Below, piece by piece: positions 1 to 8,450 of a DNA stretch of 45,195 nt. The notes below the pieces were generated by a model. It had not been told where the DNA came from and did not search any database. It saw only the letters and a list, made by a program, of their open reading frames with translations. This stretch comes from Roseivirga sp. UBA6061 (lineage in GTDB: Bacteria > Bacteroidota > Bacteroidia > Cytophagales > Cyclobacteriaceae). The DNA is taken from assembly GCA_002427745.1 (NCBI GenBank), contig DIYF01000116.1:82648-127842 (forward strand), in the 5' to 3' direction. Position numbers and translations under genes: made by a program. How positions within the stretch are numbered: position 1 is the first letter of the stretch; every line of letters begins with the position of its first letter.

Positions 1-2
1 AA

Positions 3-272
3 GACCTATGGTTACACGCCAAAGATGTACCCGGCTCACATGTAATCATCAAGCACCAGGCCGGCAGAACATTTCCCAAACAGGTAATTGAACGTGCTGC
101 TGAGCTGGCGGCCTACTATTCAAAGAGAAAAACGGATAGTCTTGTCCCGGTGATACACACGCCATCAAAGTTTGTACGTAAACGCAAGGGCGCTCCGGCA
201 GGACAGGTAGTAGTAACTAAAGAAGAAGTAATTATGGTCCCCTCCCGGGGACCATCAAATCTTGGTCAGTAA
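3..272 (+). CDS. NFACT/RqcH-like protein, C-terminal fragment (NFACT-R domain)
   Basis: Only the last 89 codons lie in the window; the gene enters from the left edge and stops with TAA at 270-272. The frame opens with DLWLHAKDVPGSHVIIK, the signature of the NFACT-R RNA-binding domain (formerly DUF814). It continues with a charged stretch (FVRKRKGAPAGQVVV) typical of the end of these proteins. Family members (bacterial RqcH, eukaryotic Rqc2/NEMF) bind obstructed 50S subunits and add C-terminal alanine tails to stalled nascent chains. The N-terminal NFACT-N and coiled-coil parts are outside the window, so the assignment rests on this domain only. The gene converges on pyk with five bases between the two stop codons. 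Confidence 0.85.
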   Translation, partial: DLWLHAKDVPGSHVIIKHQAGRTFPKQVIERAAELAAYYSKRKTDSLVPVIHTPSKFVRKRKGAPAGQVVVTKEEVIMVPSRGPSNLGQ

Positions 273-277
273 CCTGA

Positions 278-1711
278 TCAGGCTACATTGAATTTAAGCA
301 TGTTCGTACGACCTCGGGCCTTGAGTGGCATACTCGCTGTCGTAATAAAGATATCGCCCTTATCAATCTGACCATTAGCCTTCAGAATATTCTCATGGTC
401 TTTGAAGGTCTGATCAGTAGACTCCTCACTATCGTAATAATAAGCATCCACTCCCCATACCAGGCTCAGCTTGTTGAGCAGTTTCTTATTGGGTGTAAAG
501 ATGTAAATACGCGCATGTGGCCTGTAAGAAGAAAGCTTAAAGGCCGTATAACCTGATACGGTATTTCCCAAAATAGCCCGGGCTCCCACACGTTCGCTCA
601 GCTTGGCTGCACCAAACATCACGTTATCACTGAGGAATCGGTCACTGTCCTTATTAGGAAGCTCTATCTTATCGTAAATATCATCTGAAGACCCCTCAAC
701 AGAGGCGATGGTTCTGGCCATGGTCTTCACCGTTTGAACCGGGTACTTTCCGGAAGCGGTTTCGGCTGAAAGCATCATAGCATCCGCCCCGTCCAATACT
801 GCATTGGCCACATCATTGGTCTCCGCTCTGGTAGGTCTCGGATTATTGATCATACTCTCCATCATCTGGGTAGCAATGATCACCGGCTTGGCTGCGTGAT
901 TGCATTTTTCTACAATCATTTTCTGAGCCATAGGCACTTCTTCCATTACGATTTCCACACCCAGGTCACCTCTGGCCACCATCAGGGCATCAGACTCTGA
1001 TATGATCTCGTCAATATTCTTCAGTGCTTCAGGCTTCTCAATCTTGGCAACGATACGGATGTCCTTGCCCTTGGCCTCAATTCTGGATCTCAGATCACGC
1101 ACATCATCAGCATGGCGTACAAATGAAAGTGCAATCCAGTCCACTTCCTGCTCTATACCAAAAGCCAGGTCTTCAATATCCTTTTCTGTGAGCGAAGGAG
1201 CTGATACATCTGTAAATGGCAGGTTGATTCCCTTTCTGGATTTCAGTACACCACCGTACTTTACCTCGCAGGTTACATCGTCACCATTGACAGACTTGAC
1301 AAAAAGCTCGAGGTTTCCATCATCGATCAGGATCATATCCCCGGGGTTCACATCTTTGGCAAGGTTTTCATAGGTAGTGCTCACCATTTCACTGGTACCC
1401 ACCATCTCTTTCGTGGTAATAACCAGCTCCTGACCCGGCTGTATGTTTACGCCATTATTTTCGACCTGTCCGATACGAATTTTAGGTCCCTGGAGATCCT
1501 GAAGAATAGAGGTGTGTACTCTCAGTTCCTGATTTACCTCCCTGATGTTTTCTATCACTTTGATATGGGTTTCATGGTCCCCATGAGAAAAATTCAGTCT
1601 GAAAACGTTGACCCCCGCATCAATCAGTTCGCGGATGGTATCTTTGGAGTTACTGGCAGGTCCCAGTGTGGCTACGATCTTAGCCCGGTTCGTATTCGCT
1701 TTATGACCCAT
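278..1711 (-). CDS. pyk: Pyruvate kinase
   Basis: The 477-residue product is the normal length for bacterial pyruvate kinase. The enzyme converts phosphoenolpyruvate and ADP to pyruvate and ATP in the last step of glycolysis, in the cytosol. The N-terminus (TNRAKIVATLGPAS), the active-site strand with the catalytic lysine (RIVAKIEKPEAL), the metal-binding ARGDLGVEI segment and the MLSAETASGKYP segment are all present. The C-terminal allosteric domain is complete. The ATG overlaps the stop of the upstream IPExxxVDY gene by one base (TAATG), so the two are probably translationally coupled. Confidence 0.97.
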   Translation of the reverse strand: MGHKANTNRAKIVATLGPASNSKDTIRELIDAGVNVFRLNFSHGDHETHIKVIENIREVNQELRVHTSILQDLQGPKIRIGQVENNGVNIQPGQELVITTKEMVGTSEMVSTTYENLAKDVNPGDMILIDDGNLELFVKSVNGDDVTCEVKYGGVLKSRKGINLPFTDVSAPSLTEKDIEDLAFGIEQEVDWIALSFVRHADDVRDLRSRIEAKGKDIRIVAKIEKPEALKNIDEIISESDALMVARGDLGVEIVMEEVPMAQKMIVEKCNHAAKPVIIATQMMESMINNPRPTRAETNDVANAVLDGADAMMLSAETASGKYPVQTVKTMARTIASVEGSSDDIYDKIELPNKDSDRFLSDNVMFGAAKLSERVGARAILGNTVSGYTAFKLSSYRPHARIYIFTPNKKLLNKLSLVWGVDAYYYDSEESTDQTFKDHENILKANGQIDKGDIFITTASMPLKARGRTNMLKFNVA

Positions 1712-2139
1712 TAGAATATTAGATTGTCTTTTGACTTTAGTGCCGAAGTATCTACCGACACGACAAATTGCACGAAAGGTATTTCTTTGATTGTGGAAAT
1801 GAAAGGATTAATCTCAAAAGTCATGGAATCGTCTGCAACCATTACGAAGTAGTCAAAATTCTTAAGCTCGGGAATTAAAAAAGCGTTGAATTTCTCCTCA
1901 AGGTTTTCTGCCTTATTCTTTAATAAGCGAAAGACCTGGTGTTCTGTTTTGCAGAGGTAGTTGGAGATAGAAAGAGATTTGCCTCCTGAAAAATCAATCG
2001 AAATATTCTCTTCTTTGGCGAGATTCAGGCCCAGTTCCTTGTTGAAAGCCCATGCCAGCTTATACTCTTTAACACTGGTGTTGACAGCGATAAGATCGAA
2101 TTCAAAATCGTAAGAAACATCCAGTCTGTTTTTAGCCAT
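1711..2139 (-). CDS. IPExxxVDY family protein
   Basis: This 142-residue cytosolic protein has no signal peptide or membrane segment. It contains IPELKNFDY near the middle, matching the motif that names the Bacteroidota-specific IPExxxVDY family. Function is unknown. It starts with ATG at 2137-2139 and its stop overlaps the pyk start by one base, so it is the first gene of a two-gene operon. The promoter must lie in the 120-base gap shared with the divergent acpP. As far as I recall, the arrangement beside pyk and opposite acpP-fabF-rnc recurs in this phylum; that suggests a housekeeping role but does not define one. Confidence 0.85.
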   Translation of the reverse strand: MAKNRLDVSYDFEFDLIAVNTSVKEYKLAWAFNKELGLNLAKEENISIDFSGGKSLSISNYLCKTEHQVFRLLKNKAENLEEKFNAFLIPELKNFDYFVMVADDSMTFEINPFISTIKEIPFVQFVVSVDTSALKSKDNLIF

Positions 2140-2200
2140 AAAGCCCTAAAAAAGCGGATTCTAGCCGCTATATAGTCGTGGAACAAGATTGCGAAATAAG

Positions 2201-2231
2201 TTTGACATTATAGTTAAATTGCATTTCTTTG
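2201..2231 (+). promoter_or_regulatory. Predicted acpP-operon promoter (Bacteroidota type)
   Basis: TTTG at 2201-2204 and TTTCTTTG at 2224-2231 match the Bacteroidota -33 TTTG and -7 TAnnTTTG elements with one mismatch and about 19 bases between them. Transcription would start near 2238. That leaves a short leader before the ATG at 2262 and excludes the longer TTG-initiated frame at 2229, which would sit inside the -7 element. Confidence 0.5.
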
Positions 2232-2261
2232 CACCGTGTTTTAACTAAAATTTTATCTGAA

Positions 2262-2495
2262 ATGTCTGAAATAGCACAAAAAGTTAAGAGCATCATCATC
2301 GACAAGTTAGGTGTTGAAGAGTCTGAAGTTACGCCTGAAGCGAGCTTCACAAATGACCTGGGAGCTGATTCTCTTGATACTGTTGAACTTATCATGGAAT
2401 TCGAAAAAGAATTTAATATTTCTATTCCAGATGATCAGGCCGAAAACATCGGTACTGTTGGAGATGCCATCTCCTACCTGGAAGCAAACGTTTAA
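2262..2495 (+). CDS. acpP: Acyl carrier protein
   Basis: The 77-residue acidic protein carries growing acyl chains in type II fatty-acid synthesis. The phosphopantetheine attachment site is GADSLDT, with Ser37 as the modified residue. The length and the [12 protein letters not shown]...[11 protein letters not shown] pattern are typical of AcpP. The frame is open 11 codons further upstream to a TTG. I chose the ATG at 2262 because the protein then starts like other ACPs (MSEIAQKVK) and because a promoter-like element covers the upstream TTG. fabF follows after 24 bases, so acpP leads an acpP-fabF-rnc operon. Confidence 0.97.
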   Translation: MSEIAQKVKSIIIDKLGVEESEVTPEASFTNDLGADSLDTVELIMEFEKEFNISIPDDQAENIGTVGDAISYLEANV

Positions 2496-2519
2496 TAAAA
2501 CTTTTCTTACGACTCATAT

Positions 2520-3770
2520 ATGCAGTTAAAAAGAGTTGTAGTTACTGGCCTTGGCGCACTTACACCCTTAGGAAACAACCTTGAATCTTATTGGTCTAAC
2601 CTTATTAAAGGTGTAAGTGGGGCTGGTCCAATCACCAGATTTGATCCTGAATTTTTCAAAACCAAATTTGCCTGTGAGGTAAAAGGTTATAATCCGCTTG
2701 ACCACTTCGACAGAAAAGAAGTACGCAAGATGGATTTGTTTACTCAGTATGCCATGGTAGCCGCTACAGAAGCCATGGAGCATTCGGGTATTGACCTTGA
2801 AAACATCAACAGACGAAGAGGTGGCGTTATCTGGGGTTCTGGTATTGGTGGATTGAAAACCTTTCAGGATGAAGTGGTAAGCTTCTCCGGAGGGAACGGA
2901 ACTCCCCGTTTCAATCCGTTTTTCATTCCTAAGATGATTGCAGATATCTCTGCAGGACTCATTTCTATTAAGTATGGTTTGAACGGCCCCAACTTTGTGA
3001 CCGTTTCTGCCTGTGCTTCGGCTACCAATGCTATGATCGATGCCATGACCTACATTAAGTTAGGTAAGGCTGATTTTATGGTGACCGGTGGTTCTGAAGC
3101 GGCAGTGACTGAAGCCGGCATCGGTGGATTCAATGCCATGAAGGCCCTTTCTGAAAGAAATGACAGTCCTGAGACGGCATCCAGACCTTTCGACAAAGAC
3201 CGTAACGGTTTTGTTTTGGGTGAAGGAGCCGGAGCCATCATTCTGGAAGAATATGAGCATGCAAAAGCGCGAGGCGCCAAAATCTATGCAGAATTGCTGG
3301 GTGGTGGTATGTCTGCCGATGCACATCACATTACCGCTCCACATCCGGAAGGGCTCGGAGCACAAAGCGTAATGGAGAATGCACTGGAAGATGCCAATAT
3401 CGCGTCAACTGAAGTTGATTATATCAACGTACATGGCACCTCTACTCCCCTGGGAGATATGAGTGAAGCTATGGCGATTGAAAGAGTTTTTGGTGATCAC
3501 GCCTATAACGTGAACATCAGCTCTACCAAATCAATGACAGGTCACCTTTTAGGAGCAGCCGGAGCGATAGAAGCCATAGCTTCCATCATGGCTATTCAGA
3601 ATCAAATAGTACCGCCTACCATCAATCATTTTACGGATGATGAGAGCTTTGACCCACGCCTCAATTTCACCTTTAACAAGGCCCAGGAGCGTGAAATCAA
3701 CATTGCTTTGAGCAACACTTTTGGTTTTGGAGGTCATAATACCTCTGTTGTTTTTAAGAAAGTAGACTAA
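2520..3770 (+). CDS. fabF: Beta-ketoacyl-ACP synthase II
   Basis: The 416-residue condensing enzyme elongates acyl-ACP with malonyl-ACP. The thiolase-fold catalytic residues are visible: Cys165 in VSACASATNA, a His in NVHGTSTPLGD and a His in SMTGHLLGAAGA. A glycine-rich FGFGGHN lies near the C-terminus. Length and motif order match FabF rather than FabB or FabH, and its place directly after acpP supports that. It starts at the ATG at 2520, and rnc follows two bases after its stop. Confidence 0.97.
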   Translation: MQLKRVVVTGLGALTPLGNNLESYWSNLIKGVSGAGPITRFDPEFFKTKFACEVKGYNPLDHFDRKEVRKMDLFTQYAMVAATEAMEHSGIDLENINRRRGGVIWGSGIGGLKTFQDEVVSFSGGNGTPRFNPFFIPKMIADISAGLISIKYGLNGPNFVTVSACASATNAMIDAMTYIKLGKADFMVTGGSEAAVTEAGIGGFNAMKALSERNDSPETASRPFDKDRNGFVLGEGAGAIILEEYEHAKARGAKIYAELLGGGMSADAHHITAPHPEGLGAQSVMENALEDANIASTEVDYINVHGTSTPLGDMSEAMAIERVFGDHAYNVNISSTKSMTGHLLGAAGAIEAIASIMAIQNQIVPPTINHFTDDESFDPRLNFTFNKAQEREINIALSNTFGFGGHNTSVVFKKVD

Positions 3771-3772
3771 AC

Positions 3773-4516
3773 GTGCGGTTGGTGAGAAACCGTTTACTGT
3801 CCGCATTCAAACGTTATACTGAAGAAGAAAAGAGGCTTATTGCTTCAATCAAAATGATTGTGGGCAATAGGCCTCTTAATTTAAAGCCCTACAAAATCGC
3901 CACACAGCATACCTCTGTGGCCAAATCTGTAAAAAAAGGCTTTAAAGAGTCTAATGAGCGGCTTGAATACCTGGGCGACTCCGTACTGGGTATGGTGGTA
4001 GCCGACTACCTTTTTCAAAAATACCCCTTCAAAGACGAGGGCTTCCTTACCGAAATCAGATCACGCATTGTCAGCCGCGATTCACTCAATCAGCTGGCCA
4101 GAACCATTGGCGTGCCGCAGATTGTGAAATATGATGGTAAAAGAAAGACCCCCAATTCTCACAAATCTCTTTACGGCAATACACTGGAGGCCCTGGTAGG
4201 TGCTGTCTATATCGACAGAGGATTTACCGCCAGCCGGAAGTTCATTATCAAAAAATTACTGCTGCCCCACTTCGACATCGAAGAGCTGATCAGCACCACA
4301 CGCAACTATAAGAGCAAGCTTATAGAATGGACACAAAAGAACTCCAAGGTTTCCGTTTTCGACCATATAGAAACCATAGATAAGGGCCACTTCAAGGAGT
4401 TTGTGATACAAGTCAAGATTGACAGCGAACCAATCGCTAAAGGTCATGGTTTAAGCAAGAAGAAGGCAGAACAGGATGCTGCCCGCGAAGCTTGCATCGT
4501 ACTTGAACTGGAATAA
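3773..4516 (+). CDS. rnc: Ribonuclease III
   Basis: The 247-residue double-strand-specific endoribonuclease processes rRNA precursors and structured mRNAs. The RNase III signature ERLEYLGDSVLG, carrying catalytic acidic residues, lies in the N-terminal half, with the second acidic cluster in NTLEALVGAVYID. The C-terminal ~70 residues form a double-stranded RNA-binding domain ending in GHGLSKKKAEQDAAREAC. I accept the GTG start at 3773 because it lies two bases after the fabF stop. The first ~20 residues are poorly conserved, so a start slightly downstream is possible. Confidence 0.95.
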   Translation: MRLVRNRLLSAFKRYTEEEKRLIASIKMIVGNRPLNLKPYKIATQHTSVAKSVKKGFKESNERLEYLGDSVLGMVVADYLFQKYPFKDEGFLTEIRSRIVSRDSLNQLARTIGVPQIVKYDGKRKTPNSHKSLYGNTLEALVGAVYIDRGFTASRKFIIKKLLLPHFDIEELISTTRNYKSKLIEWTQKNSKVSVFDHIETIDKGHFKEFVIQVKIDSEPIAKGHGLSKKKAEQDAAREACIVLELE

Positions 4517-4517
4517 G

Positions 4518-6362
4518 ATGGCGACATACCGCATTGGCACGGCTACTGTCAACCAGACTCCTCTGGACTGGACAGGCAATATCCATAGAATCAAACAAGC
4601 ACTGCGTGAAGCGAAATCACAGGAAATTGAGATTCTCTGCCTGCCGGAGTTATGCATGACCGCCTATGGCTGTGAAGATCTGTTTCTGAGTGAATGGCTG
4701 CCAACCAAAGCCATGAGTTTTATTCCCGAACTGGTTGATGAGACCGAAGGGATGTTCACCACGCTCAACCTGCCTCTCTACTACCAGCATAAGCTCTACA
4801 ACTGCTCTGTGGTGGTGCATGACCGGAAAATACTGGGAGTCTACGCAAAGCAGTATATGGCTTTGGATGGGGTGCACTATGAACCTCGCTGGTTCAACCC
4901 CTGGCCACAGGAACGACTGGGTGAAATTGAGATTGACGGTAACAGCTACCCGATAGGTGACCTGACCTTCGACTACAAAGACTGGAAAATCGGCTTTGAG
5001 ATATGTGAAGATGCCTGGAGGGGAAGTGATCGTCCGGCCTGCCGGCTTTACGACAAAAAGGTCAACCTGATACTCAATCCCAGTGCCAGTCACTTTGCCA
5101 TGGGCAAGACGCACGAGCGCATTGAGCTGGTCACTGAGTCGTCTCGTTCCTTTGAGTGTACTTATGTCTATTCCAACCTGCTGGGCAATGAAGCCGGCCG
5201 TATGATCTATGACGGAGACATGATGATCGCCCAGCATGGTAACATGCTCCTGAGGAATGAGCTCCTCTCCTTTGCCGAATTCCAGGTAATGGGTTGTGAG
5301 GTCAGATCAGAAGGTAACTCGGACATTCTTGCGGCAAACATTGCCCCGGTAGCAGGCAAAGATGAAGAGTTTCCCGCGGCCTCTGCCCTGGCACTATATG
5401 ATTACCTGAGAAAAAGCCGAAGCAACGGATTTGTCCTTTCTCTGAGTGGTGGAGCCGATTCGGCTACCTGTGCTGTTATGGTGGCAGAAATGGTCAGACG
5501 GGGCTTGAAAGCACTCGGTACCCCTGAGTTTCTGAAAAGACTGGCCCCAAAGCTGGATACCGGACTTTCGGAAAAAGAAATTGTAGGCAGGCTGCTGACT
5601 ACCGCTTACCAGGGTACGAAAAACTCTTCTGACACTACCCTGAATGCTGCCAAAGTACTGGCAGAGTCCATTGGAGCCGTCTTTCACGACTGGCAAATAG
5701 ATGAGCCCGTACAAAGCTATACACAATCCATTGAAGGTGTATTACAGCGAACGTTGACCTGGGAAACAGATGACCTCGCCTTACAAAACATCCAGGCCAG
5801 GGCCCGCAGTCCTATCATCTGGATGCTTGCCAATATCAAAAACGCACTGCTGATCACCACCTCAAACAGAAGTGAAGGAGATGTAGGTTATGCCACAATG
5901 GATGGTGATACCAGTGGCAGCATTGCTCCTATTTCCAGTGTGGACAAGACCTATATTCGCCAGTGGCTGCACTATGCAGAAAAAGAACTTGGCTACACAG
6001 GCCTGGCTCCTGTAAATTCTCTACCCCCTACTGCTGAACTTCGCCCTCTGGACCAGGAGCAGACGGATGAAGACGACCTGATGCCCTATCATATTATGGT
6101 GGAGATTGAGAAGCTCGCCATTAGGGACCACCGATCCCCTCTTGAGGTTTTTGAGGTGCTGAAAGATCAGAACCTCGAGTCGGAGGCTTTACTCAAAACG
6201 CATATCAGGAAATTCTATCAACTCTGGAGCCGCAACCAGTGGAAACGCGAGCGACTGGCCCCGGCCTTCCACCTCGATGAGTTTAACGTAGACCCCAGAA
6301 CCTGGTGCCGCTTTCCTATTCTAAGCAAAGGTTTTGAGGAGGAATTGAAGGAGCTTCATTAG
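4518..6362 (+). CDS. nadE: Glutamine-dependent NAD+ synthase
   Basis: The 614-residue protein makes NAD+ from nicotinate adenine dinucleotide, ATP and glutamine. The N-terminal nitrilase-like glutaminase domain (about residues 1-270) shows its Glu in LCLPELCMTAYG, a Lys in GVYAKQYMALDG and the nucleophilic Cys in GFEICEDAW. The C-terminal synthetase domain has the ATP-binding P-loop LSLSGGADSA and the TTSNRSEGDVGYATMDGD segment. The frame is open upstream to 4476, but the ATG at 4518, one base after the rnc stop, gives the canonical N-terminus (MATYRIGTATVNQTP). Confidence 0.96.
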   Translation: MATYRIGTATVNQTPLDWTGNIHRIKQALREAKSQEIEILCLPELCMTAYGCEDLFLSEWLPTKAMSFIPELVDETEGMFTTLNLPLYYQHKLYNCSVVVHDRKILGVYAKQYMALDGVHYEPRWFNPWPQERLGEIEIDGNSYPIGDLTFDYKDWKIGFEICEDAWRGSDRPACRLYDKKVNLILNPSASHFAMGKTHERIELVTESSRSFECTYVYSNLLGNEAGRMIYDGDMMIAQHGNMLLRNELLSFAEFQVMGCEVRSEGNSDILAANIAPVAGKDEEFPAASALALYDYLRKSRSNGFVLSLSGGADSATCAVMVAEMVRRGLKALGTPEFLKRLAPKLDTGLSEKEIVGRLLTTAYQGTKNSSDTTLNAAKVLAESIGAVFHDWQIDEPVQSYTQSIEGVLQRTLTWETDDLALQNIQARARSPIIWMLANIKNALLITTSNRSEGDVGYATMDGDTSGSIAPISSVDKTYIRQWLHYAEKELGYTGLAPVNSLPPTAELRPLDQEQTDEDDLMPYHIMVEIEKLAIRDHRSPLEVFEVLKDQNLESEALLKTHIRKFYQLWSRNQWKRERLAPAFHLDEFNVDPRTWCRFPILSKGFEEELKELH

Positions 6363-6372
6363 GTATTTGGAG

Positions 6373-7017
6373 ATGATGGATGTCTTTGTCGCTATATCTT
6401 TTCTGATCATGGCCTCTCTGATTTTCTATCGTCCCATACAGGCCCTTATCCGTGCTCGAAAGCATGGGGTTAAAATTTCCTTTTACGATGCCTCTTTGAT
6501 GGGAATCAGAAATACAGCTTCACCGGAGTTGTTTCAGGCTATGGCTGCCGCAGAAAAACATAATATCGATTTAAATCTGTCTGATTTAGAGGTCCATCTC
6601 CTGGCAGGAGGAAGCCCCTCGCGAATTATTGAGACGCTTATTAAATACAAGGACTATAGTGAGATCACACCAAAGCAGGTAATAGCCTACGATTTAGCAA
6701 GTATGGATTTTGATACCTATGCTTCAAAACTCGTTAAGACGCATAAGGTAAGCATACAAAAACAAGGCTTCTCTATATTCGAAATCGACTATAAAGCTGT
6801 GTTTAAGCTATCATCAGAGAGTCTCCTCTTGGATAGCGAAAGTGATACGGCAACGGATCTTATTCAACACAGGCTACAAGAACTTTCCAGGTCCTGGGGC
6901 TCCAAAGACAGACAATACACTGAGAACTTTCTTAAGACTCAGGTTTTTAATGATTTTTTCTGGGATCAGGAGATCAAAGCCAGGCTAATCTACCAGGAGC
7001 TGACTGTGTATGAATAA
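6373..7017 (+). CDS. Truncated flotillin-like FloA/UPF0365-family protein
   Basis: The product is 214 residues (start ATG 6373; a TTG at 6367 is also in frame). It has one N-terminal hydrophobic segment (about residues 3-20) followed by GVKISFYDASLMGIRN, LEVHLLAGGSPSRIIETLI and QVIAYDLASMDFDTYASK. From memory these align with GVKISIFTLVGMRLR, LESHYLAGGNVDRVV and AAIDLAGRDV of FloA, the bacterial flotillin of functional membrane microdomains. FloA is usually about 330 residues; the long C-terminal helical region is largely missing here. It is either a divergent short paralogue or a specialised membrane scaffold. It lies 10 bases after nadE and overlaps the next gene by 8 bases. The family assignment is by eye. 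Confidence 0.65.
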   Translation: MMDVFVAISFLIMASLIFYRPIQALIRARKHGVKISFYDASLMGIRNTASPELFQAMAAAEKHNIDLNLSDLEVHLLAGGSPSRIIETLIKYKDYSEITPKQVIAYDLASMDFDTYASKLVKTHKVSIQKQGFSIFEIDYKAVFKLSSESLLLDSESDTATDLIQHRLQELSRSWGSKDRQYTENFLKTQVFNDFFWDQEIKARLIYQELTVYE

Positions 7018-7435
7018 GAACCATCAACAAATAAAAATTGAGCTCATCAAAGCCTCTGAAACATGGTCTCTGCGGCATCAGGTAATGTGGCCTGGCAGAT
7101 CTATAGATTATGTAAAACTACCGCAGGACGATCAGGGCATCCATTATGGTCTGTTTGTATCCGGAGGGTTGATATCCGTGATCTCTCTTTTTATCACACA
7201 GGAAGAAGCTCAGTTTCGAAAATTTGCTACACTTAGTTCAGCACAAGGCAAGGGTTACGGTGGCCAACTCCTTTCCCACTTGATAAAACAGGCCAGACAC
7301 AAAGGCATAAAACGACTTTGGTGTAACGCACGTATTGACAAGACCACCTATTACGAAAGATTTGGAATGACACCGACCCAAGCCACCTTCTCTAAGGGCG
7401 GGATTGATTATATGGTTATGGAGTTATACTTCTGA
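7010..7435 (+). CDS. GNAT-family N-acetyltransferase
   Basis: The 141-residue single-domain protein has the GNAT acetyl-CoA pyrophosphate-binding motif SSAQGKGYGGQLLSHLI (pattern Q/RxxGxG) at about residues 75-91. The later WCNARIDKTTYYERFGM segment is the typical motif B, in which the Tyr-Tyr-Glu-Arg-Phe-Gly region closes the fold. The substrate cannot be inferred. The ATG lies 8 bases inside the upstream FloA-like gene, so it is likely coupled to it. It is the last gene of the run that starts at acpP. Confidence 0.85.
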   Translation: MNKNHQQIKIELIKASETWSLRHQVMWPGRSIDYVKLPQDDQGIHYGLFVSGGLISVISLFITQEEAQFRKFATLSSAQGKGYGGQLLSHLIKQARHKGIKRLWCNARIDKTTYYERFGMTPTQATFSKGGIDYMVMELYF

Positions 7436-7488
7436 TTTTTTTTGCGTACAAACAACACATAAAAAGCAAATCTGTTTAAATTGCATCT

Positions 7489-8127
7489 GTGAGCATAAAA
7501 TTCAGGTTGATAGACCTTAACCCTCAACTAACCAGTGCCTGGCAAAAAGTATTTCAGGATATAGATCAGGTCGAAGTCCTTAACTCCTCCATCTTCGAAC
7601 AACCCAGTGATATCATTGTCAGCCCAGCCAACAGCTTCGGTTTTATGAATGGGGGCATAGATTTTTCTATTTCCAAAAACCTCGGATGGCATATTGAAAA
7701 AGCCGTTCAGCAGAAAATCAGACAGGAATTTCAAGGTGAGTTACTGGTAGGTCAGGCCCTGATTGTAGAAACAGGGAACACTGGTTTTCCCTACCTCATT
7801 TCCGCCCCCACCATGCGTACCCCGATGACCATTCTAAGGTCACCTAATGTATATCTGGCCATGAAAGCTATTCTCACGCTACTCAGGCATGGCAGGCTAA
7901 GCAATGGAACTGCCATTCGTGATGCGGTAAGCAGCATCGCCATTCCAGGACTAGGTACGGGAGTTGGCCAGGTACCTCCCATGGTATGTGCCAGACAAAT
8001 GAGATTAGCCTGGGAAGATGTACAGAATGAAAAATATCTGACGGTAGAAGGCTGGGAAGAGCTCAGGTCTAACTACGCCTACTTTTTCACTCATGATGAC
8101 CGCGACCTTAAGTACGATATACCGTAA
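7489..8127 (+). CDS. Macro-domain protein
   Basis: The 212-residue protein has the ADP-ribose-binding hallmarks of macro domains: DIIVSPANSFGFMNGGID early and SIAIPGLGTGVGQVPP late, the latter matching the phosphate-binding loop. Family members bind or hydrolyse ADP-ribose and related metabolites. The length and the extra C-terminal segment resemble the stand-alone bacterial and phage macro proteins more than the short MacroD type. It starts with GTG at 7489 after a 53-base gap from the GNAT gene. A 104-residue unknown and a P-loop kinase follow with tight spacing, so the three may form one transcript. The substrate is unknown. Confidence 0.85.
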   Translation: MSIKFRLIDLNPQLTSAWQKVFQDIDQVEVLNSSIFEQPSDIIVSPANSFGFMNGGIDFSISKNLGWHIEKAVQQKIRQEFQGELLVGQALIVETGNTGFPYLISAPTMRTPMTILRSPNVYLAMKAILTLLRHGRLSNGTAIRDAVSSIAIPGLGTGVGQVPPMVCARQMRLAWEDVQNEKYLTVEGWEELRSNYAYFFTHDDRDLKYDIP

Positions 8128-8135
8128 ACAGGGTC

Positions 8136-8450
8136 ATGGAATTTGAGTTAAAGCCTGAAAAAGGCTGGGAATTCTTCACCAGACACAAGGAACTGACGGA
8201 CCTGGTATTCGGGACTTTTATGCCCCTGGTTAATCAGCAGGACTGGTCTTATATGAAGACCGTTAAGAATACCAGTATGTTCCAAGATACCTCTGGCAAT
8301 CTTTTAACACTCATTTATATCGACCAGGAGAGACTTGCTGAAATCCATTTCTCCAAACCCAAATCTGATACCTCCGTTTCAAAAAAAATGTCTCAGATGC
8401 TAACTCTCCTCTCTGACGATTACGGACTTCAAAAACTCCACCGCTTATGA
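8136..8450 (+). CDS. Small protein of unknown function
   Basis: This is a 104-residue soluble protein without signal peptide, membrane segment or motif I recognise. It has aromatic and charged residues in the first half (GWEFFTRHKELTDLVFG) and a short Ser/Lys-rich stretch before the end. It starts 8 bases after the macro-domain gene, and its stop overlaps the next start by four bases (ATGA). That spacing is the main evidence that it is a real gene. It may work with one of its neighbours, but nothing in the sequence shows how. Confidence 0.7.
   Translation: MEFELKPEKGWEFFTRHKELTDLVFGTFMPLVNQQDWSYMKTVKNTSMFQDTSGNLLTLIYIDQERLAEIHFSKPKSDTSVSKKMSQMLTLLSDDYGLQKLHRL

Noticed and set aside
2144..2162. 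Short hairpin AGCGG...CCGCT with a T-run on the minus strand upstream of the IPExxxVDY gene
   Set aside because: Only a five-pair stem, located in a leader region with no gene before it to terminate; could be an attenuator but unsupported.
2229..2261. Eleven-codon upstream extension of acpP starting with TTG
   Set aside because: The TTG lies inside the predicted -7 promoter element and ACPs normally start at the ATG at 2262.
4650..5237. 195-codon open frame antisense to nadE
   Set aside because: Lies wholly inside a well-recognised gene on the other strand; no family features or start signals.
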